Below are positions 23,172 through 32,040 of a DNA stretch of 64,000 nucleotides, one piece after another. The stretch is from contig CP136068.1 in NCBI GenBank assembly GCA_032622095.1, positions 116,731,509-116,795,508 on the forward strand. Reading direction: 5' to 3'. The position numbers and the translations under genes were made by a program. Position 1 is the first letter of the stretch; every line of letters starts with the position of its first letter. Below the pieces are notes generated by a model, which saw only the letters and a program-made list of their open reading frames with translations, did no database searches and was not told the DNA's origin. The DNA is from Siphonodentalium dalli. Its lineage: Eukaryota > Mollusca > Scaphopoda > Gadilida > Siphonodentaliidae.

Positions 23172-23421
23172 TATGTTATATAATACTTACCAATATTAGA
23201 TGATGAAAACAGCAGAAGATAAGTTTGATGAATACAGTAGAAACACAAATAATAACGATGAGAATAAACACAACAAGTGAAGAATGATTCTTGACAGTCG
23301 GTCGTTGATTTCTGAACTCACGAATTCACAGAACATGTGCCTCGTGTAACTCCGGGTGACTTCGGTAACTTCCGGAAGTAGAATCTCCACAGAATCCTAT
23401 ACACTATTTATAACTTCACAA

Positions 23422-23525
23422 CTGTCCCCTGATATATCAGGGTACTTGTCCCCTGATATACCAAGGTACTAGTTATGTCCCCAGGTATATCAGGGTACTA
23501 GTCCCCTGATATATCAGGATACTTT
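23422..23525. repeat. Cluster of short palindromes (part 2)
   Basis: About four to five variants of CCCTGATATATCAGGG with 'gtacttgtc' or 'gtactagtc' spacers, about 24 bp per unit in the regular part. It continues the cluster at 22640-22735. Confidence 0.75.
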
Positions 23526-24600
23526 TAATAATGATATGTTCTTCCCCAACATCAAAATGATTGCCACTTGAATTAGTAAGGTAATGCATTCATTGGAGTG
23601 ATATAATAACGCTATCAGCTATATTTGCACGGTATATTGCAATTCCGGGTAATTGCTTAGCAACCGTTGCTAGGGAGTAATTAAATGACAGTATATCCAT
23701 ATCTTAAAATAATCTCTGATTTACCAGGAATCCTCCATGCGAAGTTTCAGGTGCATAACCAATTTTAAGCATTACCAACAACATGTGTCCAAATTGTGTC
23801 CAAAAACGGTAGATTGTCGTGGGAGACCAAAACGTGTTGTCACAATTCAGTCATGCACTGTCGGGTATATGCCGAGCAACCGTTGCTACCACTTTTCGTA
23901 AGAAATGTACCCCTTTTAATAAATGATATGCTCTTCCCCAACATCGAAATGATTGTCACTTGAATCAGTAAGGTAATAAATTAATTCGAGTGAAATAATA
24001 ACGCTATCAGCTATATTTGCATGGCATATTGCAATGTGGGGTAACTGCTTAGCAACCGTTGCCATGACGTAATTAATTGACAGTACATCCCTATCTTAAA
24101 ATAATATCTGATTTACCAGGAATCCTTCATGCGAAGTTTCAGGTGCATAACCAATTTTAAACATTACCAACACCATGTGTCCGAATTGTGTCCAAACGGT
24201 AGATTGTCTTGGGAGACCAAAACGTTTTCCCACAATTCAGTCACTTTCGGGTATATGCTTAGCAACCGTTGCTACCTATTTTCGCAAGAAATGTACCATT
24301 TTTGGCCAAATATATGTCCAGCCCCACCAGTACGATAATTGCCACTTCGAATTAGCAAGATAACGCATCAATTGGCATGAAGTATTAATCCCATCAGATG
24401 TATATGCATTATATATTACAATTTGGGTAGTTGCCTAGCAACGGTTGCTACGGAGTATAGGATTGACAATGCATACCTATCTTAAAATAATCACTTATAT
24501 ATCAATAACCACTATGTAAAGTTTTCGGGTACATAACCGATGTTGACCATTACAAACCCCAGGTGTTAAAATGTGCACGCAATATGGCAGAATATATCCC
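23526..24600. repeat. About 390-bp tandem repeat, 2.7 copies
   Basis: Copies begin near 23526, 23914 and 24300, judged from 'cttccccaacatc', 'cgctatcagctatatttgca' and 'tttaccaggaatcc' landmarks. The third copy is most diverged and incomplete. Each full copy holds two instances of AGCAACCGTTGCTA, a 13-bp palindromic core. The array abuts the right end of the piggyBac element. Confidence 0.8.
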
Positions 24601-25525
24601 AGGGACCCAGGGTCAGGGTGCCAAACGATACAGGGTGCCAGTGTTGAAAGGGTTAACCCAAATTATGCCCAAAAATGACAAAAAACGCGAATTTTATAAA
24701 TTATTGCCGTCTTAAATGGCAGAAAGTGAAGTATTCCGGAAATATATCCTTCAAATGGTTGAGAAAGTTGTGTCTAAATGTAACTTGTAATTTGATTAAA
24801 AAAAAACAATGTTGGCAACTCGATATATAATTATTTTTGACCTAAAATGACAATTCAAAATGGCCGATATAATAATCAGTTAAAATTCGAAAATCATCAG
24901 TAATATTATGAAACAGGTTCATCAACACCCAATGCGACACAATTTGCCATCATATAGCCAAAAATTGTCGCAAAAAATCCTTATTTATTATTGGAGTCAG
25001 TTACACAATTGCAGGTCAGAAATAATTAGTTGTCGAGTTGCCAACATTGTTTTTTGGAATCAGGTTACATATTATATTTAGACACAACTGTCTATACCAT
25101 TTGAGGGATACGTTTCCAGCATATTTCACTTTCTGCCATTTAAGACCTAATAATTTATAAAATTCGCATTTTTTGTCATTTTTTTGGGCATAAATGGGGT
25201 TAAATGTCAAACATGTTCACTTTAAATACCATATATGTACTGTGTATATATTTTCTTGTTCCCATTCGTTCGAAAGTACGGAAATACTCAATATTCGAAC
25301 GTCTTAGAGCAACACATAACAACAAACGTAAAGTTAGACTTTGTTTTGATGGCGGCCATTTTGAATTGCCATTTTTGACCAGAAATAATAATTTGTCAAC
25401 TTTCCAACATTGGTTTTTGAAATCAGCATAAAAAATACCTTTAGAAACAATTCTCAAAAGCTTTTGAAAGAAAAATGCCCGCACCTTCGTTTCCAGAGGC
25501 TTTTTTAGATTTTCGAACCTGACTA

Positions 25526-26087
25526 AAGTTACGGCGTCGGATAATTCACGTAAAGTGGGCGTGGTCACCGATAGATTCACGCTGCGCGAATTCGTCGCAA
25601 CAGTTATATATTATCCCCATTACCATACGGGTGTATACATGCATAGTTATTCGTATGCTATATAGGACATAGTTATCGTTATATACAAATAATTAACTTC
25701 GTTATATATATACGCCATCTTTTGCTACATGGGACGTGGTGGAAGCTAGGGATATATAGTGTCTACCCCCCCCCCCCCCATTTTTTCAATAATTGGAGAT
25801 GTAATGCCTGATACAACAATATAGTTGGAAATGCGAGGCAGGGGAAGAAGTTAAATTGATCTGATAGTCTAGTTTGAAATGCTCAACAGTTGAACAAAAT
25901 GAAATTGGATCTGATGCAAATGTATTTCTTGTGGAGTCTCTAAGTTTGACACCCCAACTCGATAGAGCTAGTGTTGGAATATTGGAGCTTTACAACAATT
26001 GGAAAGTTTGAGTTACTAACTGTTGGTAAATTCTAATCCACGGGGGATTAAATGAGATTTCACCATAGTTAAAAATTCAGTAAACCC
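25526..26087. other. Unassigned DNA with a poly-C tract
   Basis: No gene recognised. A C-only tract of about 14 bases lies near 25766. Confidence 0.4.
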
Positions 26088-26239
26088 ATATACTAGTAAA
26101 GCGCGATTTACACTGGTTTATTGGTTTTACCAGCGTGTTTTTTAAACAACCAAGTAGTTTCAATGTAAAACCTCACATTACTTTGGTATTGTCATGGCGA
26201 ATAATCAATTAACCCAAGTAAACCCATGTAAACCGTGAT
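26088..26239. repeat. Direct repeat Y1 flanking LINE copy 2 (left)
   Basis: 152 bp starting ATATACTAGTAAAGCGCG and ending GTAAACCGTGAT. It matches 28941-29092 with three differences that I can count. Its own ends are loosely inverted (tttacactggtttattgg versus ccatgtaaaccgtga read backwards), so Y may itself be a small inverted-repeat element. The LINE starts directly after it. Confidence 0.8.
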
Positions 26240-27423
26240 CTGTGAACCAGTTAGTGTTTCTGAACTGACAGATGTCATGAAAAATCGTAAACGTGGCAAA
26301 TCTAGTGGTATTGGCATTGTAGTTAACGAACATCTCTTACACAGAAGTGACTCCTTCAAATCACTATTGTGTCGCCTTTACAATAGTATGTTAGACTTGG
26401 AATGGATAGCACCTTCCTTAAAAATTGGCATCATTGTTCCCCTATTCAAGGGGTCACCAAAACCTATAAATGTTCCAGATAGTTACCGTGCTATCACACT
26501 CATGTCGGTGATCTATACAAGACATTCGAAAGTATTATGTTAGACAGATTTATGAAGGATGGGAATTTTACCAGGTTTCCAAACGAGCTTCAGAACGGCT
26601 TTCAGAAAGGAATGAACTGTTTGGTGACGTCGTTTGCCCTCCAGGAGGCAGTTTCCTATGCGAGCGACTTAGATTCAAGAGCATTTGTATGTTTTTTGTA
26701 CTCTGCGAAGGCATTTGATCTGTGTGGCACGAAGGCATTCTTGTGAAACTATACGATCTAGGTTTAAAAGGTAAAGTTCTGCGTGTTGTGGCAAACATGC
26801 AAACAAATTGCACCAGCCGTGTAATGTACAGCGGTTCGCTCGCAGAGCCTTTCGACATCTTACAAGGAACAAGGCAGGGAGTATAAACGTCCCCTTTCTT
26901 CTATCTGCATGGTATTCATAAATGAACTACTGAACTCTCTCTGCGATTCTGAACACGGTTTACATATAGGAGATACCTCTTGTGGGGCAACTTCAGCTGC
27001 CGATGATATTGCACTCGTTTAATTATCCAAATCCGGTCTCGATTGGTTGATTGACATTTGCTATTAACACAGTCAGCGATGGCGTTTCGAATTGTCAAAT
27101 AAAAAGAGAGTCGTCGTCGTCTTCAATGAGACAAAGCACCAAAACTCTGCAAGCAACACGACGTGGCTTCTCGGTGACAGTCCACTAACAGAATCGACGG
27201 AATGTGTTCATCTTGGTATTAAGCAGTGCAAATTTCAGTGCGTGCCAACCCGTTGTTCTCTATTATCTGAAAAACTGAGGAAATCTTATTTCAGTTTGGT
27301 TGGCAAAAGCTTATTCAAAATGTGCACATCAATAACGATGACAAGTCTGCTATACTGCCTAAAGCCCTATATGTGACCCGCCATATCAAATCCAGTCGGA
27401 ATTCGGGATTTTTTTTACCCTGT

Positions 27424-27492
27424 GCCAATGCATTCTCTTATATATGCGAGTCGACCATAGGTCGCCTCGCATATATAAGAGAATGCATTGGC
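27424..27492. repeat. Palindromic module copy a
   Basis: Starts GCCAATGCATTCTCTTATAT, turns at TCGACC-AT-AGGTCG, and returns to GCATTGGC. Five copies exist in the window; a and b form an inverted pair. Confidence 0.9.
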
Positions 27493-27697
27493 TTAACAAT
27501 TTTTTATCATGTTTCTTACAATTTTTAGGACATAAAATAAAAAAACATCCATTACCCTGCAGGGAGCCCCACACATAATATAGAAGCACATAGAAGAGTG
27601 TCGTCTGCTCATGTTTGTCTGGGGCTCTGTATGGGTGAAATTATAAAATTGTTAAAGAATACAAGAACAAATTATTAAAATTGTAAAAAATTGTTAG

Positions 27698-27767
27698 GCC
27701 AATGCATTCTCTTATATATGCGAGGCGACCTATGGTCGACTCGCATATATAAGAGAATGCATTGACA
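27698..27767. repeat. Palindromic module copy b
   Basis: Inverse orientation of copy a, judged by the asymmetric centre GGCGACC-TA-TGGTCGACT. Confidence 0.9.
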
Positions 27768-28940
27768 CAGGGTAAAAAAATCCCGACTTCCAACTGGATT
27801 TGATGGCGGGTCACATATGGGTGTGAACTGATAGAACTTCCGAACAGAACTGCGCATGTTCACAATGGAGAAATCTTACCGACTGTGCGTGAAACACACA
27901 CAGTCTCTCCCATCGCGTACTCCCACGTGTATTTCCCTGAGCTTGCTTGGACTTCTGCCCCTCGAGAGACAAATTCACATTAAGAAACTTTCGTTGTTAT
28001 CTACATTGATTTATCTACCACAGGATCGCCAGGTTCCCCTCAGAATATTTCTTCAGAAGTTCTTAAAATTAACTCTTTTTGCTCGCCTGACTACAGTATT
28101 TGTTCCAGATATAATTGAACTGCTACATCTGTATGATCTACGAACTCATCTGGACTCATTCGTGGAAACTGGTAACTTCCCATCTAAGTGTTCGTGGAAA
28201 CGTCTGATTCAGCAATCAGTTTGGGAAAGTTATGAGAGAGAATGGCTAGCTTCAGTTTCCGGAGACACAAGTCTTAAAACATTCCAGACAATACACTCAA
28301 ATCCATCAGCAAGCTGGAGTATATGGGTATTACTTAGAAAATACCCTCATTATAACGAAAAGTTGAAAAATCTCGGATTGCTTTTGAACAAAACGACATA
28401 CAAAAATAACATTGTGTGTGACGCTTGCCAGAGGTGCTATGATAATGAACTTCTTCAAGTGATGCGCTACTGCACTTCCGATCACATCACCTGCATGCGG
28501 GATGGTTATTTCGACCATATACTCAACCACTATGGGATAGCAACATACCTATATCTGGACACAATCAGCGACTCTACACTATGTGCTTGTCTTCTTGGAA
28601 CAGAGGTCGTTACCATTCCCGACGAAGTTTTGCATCAATTGGAGCTCATTATTCTGGACTCATCAACTTACTTGCTCACCATGTGTCGTTTTATTCGCGG
28701 GAACTCAATTTCATATTAGTGTAGCCAGTATATTATTGTCATTAATACTCGCATACCATGTTATAACTGGTACAGAATAAACATGCACTCTCGCCTCACA
28801 CGCCTATGGTTACTTTAAAACCATACCGCAGCTCTGTGTTGGTGTGTTTTCAACGACGTTGTGATAACCATGTACATGTATATACCATATTGTAACCTTT
28901 ATATATATTCTTCTCCACATAGGAGGCACACAATAAATAT

Positions 28941-29225
28941 ATATACTAGTAAAGCGCGATTTACACTGGTTTATTGGTTTTACCAGCGTGTTTTTGAAAC
29001 AACCAAGTAGTTTCAATGTAAAACCTCACATTACTTTGGTATTGTCATGGCGAATCCTCAATTAACCCAAGTAAACCCATGTAAACCGTGATTTACATGG
29101 GTTTCCATTGGTTTTAAAGGCATGTTTTTGAAACACCCAAGTAGATTCAACGTGAAACCTCACATTACTTTGGAATTATATAGCATGGTGAATTATCAAT
29201 TCACACCAGTAATCTCAGCGTTATC
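28941..29225. repeat. Direct repeat Y2 (to 29092) and diverged tandem copy Y3
   Basis: Y2 repeats Y1 almost exactly. It is followed at 29093-29225 by a clearly diverged copy (ccattggttttaaaggcatg, then acccaagtagattcaacg). Y is thus a short tandem repeat on the right side. That leaves open whether Y1/Y2 arose by LINE insertion or were already adjacent units. Confidence 0.75.
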
Positions 29226-29530
29226 TGCAATGGTTTACATTGGTTTTATACGACGGTGATTTTTTATATATCTATTGGAATTTAACTATACAACCTGTGT
29301 GTCTTTTTTTTAATGCAAATTTCAGTGAACATGTGTGAATTGTTTGCTTGTTTTGTGAACCTGAGTGACATTTTACCTTAACCCTTTACCCAACAAACCG
29401 GCCAAAACCGGCCAAATAAAGCTTCAACAGCCTAAAATATCTTGGGTCTGTCTCAATAAAACCATACAAATATGGATATAATTGGAACCGGCTCATTGAC
29501 CACATTGTGATGGTTACAGTTATGCTCTGT

Positions 29531-29599
29531 GCCAATGCATTCTCTTATATATGCCAGTCGACCATAGGTCGCCTCGCATATATAAGAGAATGCATTGGC
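29531..29599. repeat. Palindromic module copy c
   Basis: Same orientation as copy a, with one change near the centre (tgccag for tgcgag). Confidence 0.9.
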
Positions 29600-29641
29600 C
29601 TAAATTTTTTTTTAACAATTTTATAATTTTTAATGTGTTAA

Positions 29642-29710
29642 GCCAATGCATTCTCTTATATATGCGAGGCGACCTATGGTCGACTCGGATATATAAGAGA
29701 ATGCATTGGC
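29642..29710. repeat. Palindromic module copy d
   Basis: Same orientation as copy b, paired with copy c across a 42-bp AT-rich spacer. Confidence 0.9.
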
Positions 29711-30119
29711 ACAGGGCCGTTCTGTTGGGTAAAGGGTTAAAAGCATGCATGGGGAATACGTCCGTTTCAGTTCAGCATTAATTGCGACCTCGTGGAGATA
29801 GGGTATTCCCTCTTCGCTCGCGCTATATAAGCAAGCTCGATCGATCTCGTCGTTCGCGTCCCCGCAAAATATACGACTTAATCCTTTCTATACTAAACAC
29901 TCTTTGATGAGTAGTTCCCGAATATGAAATGTTCACATAATAAGTTAAATACACACATAAGCCGATTGTTGAACTTATTATGTGAACATTTCTCAACAAA
30001 GAATATGAATCCCTCTGCACTTGTATTACATGTCATGCATGTGCTATTATTTCACGAACATCCTTCGAAATAGTCAATTGACCACTCCGATGTACACGTT
30101 AGAGATGCATTATCCGAAA

Positions 30120-30345
30120 TAACGCTCCCAAATTACCATTTCTTTGGCTGGGGGGGGGGGGTAAAAGATATTTGATTCGAGTCGAGGAACCCACCTATCA
30201 AAGCTCAGAGTGATCAGATGTAGATTTTTTAAGTTTGTTATTTTTCGAGATGTGCAATTATTTGTGGCCCAGAAAACAGCAGTCAAACCGACGGTCTCGG
30301 GCAACATTGCGGATGCAGATGGATAACTCTAAAATCAAGTGGTAA
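30120..30345. repeat. Partial copy of the TTAA MITE at 13174
   Basis: 'accatttctttggctg', a G tract, 'gattcgagtcgaggaac' and 'gctcagagtgatcaga' match 13210-13300 in order. 'gatggataactctaaaat' and 'aagtggtaata' match 13345-13380 read on the other strand. The termini with TTAA are not recognisable. Confidence 0.6.
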
Positions 30346-31490
30346 TACGGCCAAATTTCGTGATGTTCAAGTGTTCATACGGTCATATAACTTCGAACAA
30401 AAAGCTTATAAATAACACGTTTTGGGAAACTTGATACCATAGTTGACAGTGATTAGCATTATTTTGTTGCAATTAATCGATTCTGATAACAAATGCGTAT
30501 TTTGAAGAAATGATGATGTTGTATCTTGATGCATATTTTCGAGTCACCAATTATTCTTTTTATAGTGCCGCAATTTTCGGTATTAATGCCAATCTATGAC
30601 ATAACATAGATAACATAGGATTACACTAATATAACCCATCAACATGTGAAACCTTTGTGTATCAGAATGTGTCCATAGAGCAATAGAAAATCGCTAAAAT
30701 CATAGAAAATTTCCCCCGTTTGTCATCCCAGCATGCTTCATGCGAAATCGGTCCTGGAATTCACGACGAATTCCAAGAACTCTCGAAGATTTCCGATAGA
30801 CGCCGTCAGGCAGGCAAACATGGCGTCCAATTCGGAAAGAGAAAAGGTGCGCGTTTGTATCGGAGAACAGATAGGACGCTGGGGTCTATAGTTGGAGAGA
30901 TAAAATTCGGCTCCAAAATACAGAAGAGACGAGATACAGGAAGGACGACGAGATACAGGAAGGACGATATTGAATGGGGGTCGTCCACCAACCTGAACTT
31001 TGAGATTTGACCGACACGTTAGAGTTTCCCCCCTTCCCACGCTATATTCAATCGGAACATCAGCCCATCTGTGAGTTTGGTTTCAATGTCAGTATAGCCT
31101 GGTATTTTATTGAAAAGCTGTTTGATTACGAACATTAAACGTAATATAGGCCGTTTCTGTTGTGCAAATGCAATAAATTATGTGTAGCATATATCACGTG
31201 ACTTATCGATTCCGAACATCGGCGAAAACTTTCAGCGACACTCGGAAAATGTTAACGAACACCGTCAAGATTAAAACAGTGTTCGATACTTCGACAATAC
31301 AATACCGATTTTCTTCTCGTTCGTTTCTTTTTCGACCGGATAACGTCAGCACATCAATGTTTTAGAAAATTTTGTATCCAAAGGGATGCAAAATATAATT
31401 GATGAATATAATATAATGTTTTACTCGAAAATTAAGTGGGCCTTTAATGGAAACAAGAGTAATTTCTTAAATAACTCAAGAATCTTGTGC
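30346..31490. other. Mostly unique DNA with a CpG-richer patch
   Basis: No established gene. 30720-31020 is richer in CpG than its surroundings and contains the short ATG-initiated ORF noted separately. A 19-bp direct repeat 'gagatacaggaaggacga' occurs twice near 30930-30967. Confidence 0.4.
30820..30891 (+). other. Short ORF resembling a protein N-terminus, possible exon relic
   Basis: ATG at 30820 opens 23 codons (MASNSEREKVRVCIGEQIGR, then WGL) to a stop at 30891. The pattern 'S.REKVRV..GE...RW' is like the start of several animal transposase or zinc-finger proteins as I remember them, and a following frame reads WRDKIRLQNTEE, consistent with a shift. It lies in a CpG-richer patch. Too short to assign; it could be chance. 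Confidence 0.25.
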
Positions 31491-31540
31491 CATTACTCAC
31501 TCCATTACTCACTCCATTACTCACTCCATTACTCACTGCA
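31491..31540. repeat. 12-bp tandem repeat, four units
   Basis: CATTACTCACTC repeated four times, the last ending in tgcagg. Confidence 0.9.
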
Positions 31541-31784
31541 GGATACTGGGAGGTCGTCGATTTCTAATATTCTTATTTACGGGTATCAGGAATAATGTGC
31601 AGTCACTTTTTGTCTTTTTTTTTACTATTGTTAAAGCCACATTCCGGTTTGCACTCCAAAATACACCTAATAATATTCACTTTATGTCGATACATACTTG
31701 AACTACATTCCGCGAGAGTTGTATATCACAGAAAAATGCATTGGAGTCTTTAAACATGGTAAAAAACAACATCCACGAGGACTG

Positions 31785-32022
31785 CATGAAGAAAAATAGA
31801 GCGTTCCGTATTAGTCTATTCCTGATACGGTATAAAATAAAGAGCGTTTATTTCACATCTCTGCGAAAAAAAACAGCTGGAAAATGGCTGTGGCCATGGC
31901 AAGTATTTTTCAGAACATATGAAGCCGGTATATCAATATTTCGTGTATTGGCCAACCTATCTTACCAATCCTTCAAAATTAGATAGACACAATTTGGAAG
32001 TTCGAATGAGCCATGTCCACAT
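31785..32022. repeat. Repeat family X, 3' part (uninterrupted copy)
   Basis: Matches 16975-17215: paired AAAGAGCG-type motif (31796 with one mismatch, 31839), then 'gcgaaaaa', 'atggctgtg', 'gaagccggtatatcaatat' and 'gagccatgtcc'. It runs directly into the 32-bp minisatellite. Confidence 0.7.
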
Positions 32023-32040
32023 GCAATGTCCAATTGACAC

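Larger units (their letters stand above)
17995..24652 (+). mobile_element. piggyBac-family element, 6.66 kb, TTAA duplication
   Basis: TTAA lies at 17991-17994 and 24653-24656. Just inside, both ends read CCCTTTCAACAC as inverted repeats. CCCTTT after TTAA is the hallmark of piggyBac termini. The insertion splits a repeat that is uninterrupted in two other nearby copies (about 17600-17650 and, inverted, about 25160-25215), which supports treating the whole block as one insertion. Left subterminal DNA has two small dyads (acgcaaaaatagttgcgt and a similar one). The transposase occupies 18490-20284; the remaining 4.4 kb to the right end holds hairpins, satellites and a nested Helitron. Typical autonomous piggyBac elements are about 2.5-3 kb, so this one is unusually long. 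Confidence 0.75.
17305..25525. mobile_element. Old long-inverted-repeat element, split by piggyBac
   Basis: Ends are TAGTCAGGTTCGAAA (17305-17319) and its complement (25511-25525). The left arm (17305-17987) holds a block with 'ggtgcgggcatttttctttc', 'ccaatgttgg', 'aattcaaaatg..cgcc' and 'gaacatgtttgacattta'; part of the block is repeated within the arm (from 17815). The right arm (25016-25525) is the inverted equivalent. The continuation of the left arm appears at 24657-24860, on the far side of the piggyBac element. TA at both ends would allow a TA duplication. No coding sequence of its own is left. Confidence 0.65.
27372..27815. mobile_element. MITE inside LINE copy 2, 444 bp, TA (or ATAT) duplication
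   Basis: Ends are inverted repeats starting TGTGACCCGCCAT and extending about 45 bp to 'tttaccctgtg'. Removing the element with one TA leaves the LINE reading A-L-Y-G-C-E, the expected sequence by comparison with copy 1 (A-L-C-G-C-E), so the insertion point is well defined. The interior carries two inverted copies of a 70-bp palindrome (27424-27492 and 27698-27767). Confidence 0.8.
26240..28940 (+). pseudogene. Non-LTR retrotransposon (LINE) ORF2 relic, copy 2
   Basis: Same family as 14566-16738, better preserved. Block order: KNRKRGKSSGIG (about 26281), IGIIVPLFKGSPKP (26425), PDSYRAITLMS (26478), NGFQKGMN (26591), SAKAFD (26701), LQGTRQG (26860), SAADDIALV (26992, RT catalytic aspartates), then a thumb region to 27369. 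A MITE interrupts the frame at 27372. The longest open segment, 27856-28719 (287 codons), is the C-terminal domain, with TTYKNNIVCDACQRC and a second Cys/His stretch (YCTSDHITCMRDGYFDH) suggesting a zinc-binding module. The endonuclease domain is missing; the element starts about 60-90 bp upstream of the point where copy 1 starts. Lesions: several frameshifts before 27376 and the MITE. Direct repeats Y1 and Y2 abut both ends. Confidence 0.85.
29382..29736. mobile_element. piggyBac-type MITE, 355 bp, TTAA duplication
   Basis: TTAA at 29378-29381 and 29737-29740; inverted ends CCCTTTACCCAACA. The left half has 'aaccggccaaaaccggcc'. Near its right end sits an inverted pair of palindromic modules (29531-29599 and 29642-29710), bounded by CTCTGTGCC and GGCACAGGG, which looks like a separate insertion. 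Confidence 0.8.

Noticed and set aside
29520-29781. ORFs such as 29520-29750 and 29551-29781 repeating CILLYMRGDLWSTRIYKRMH
   Set aside because: They are translations of the palindromic module; both strands give the same peptide because the DNA is palindromic.
13190-30200. Shared 'gattcgagtcgaggaac' blocks as a regulatory motif
   Set aside because: They are explained by membership in the same MITE family (13174-13651 and its fragment at 30120).
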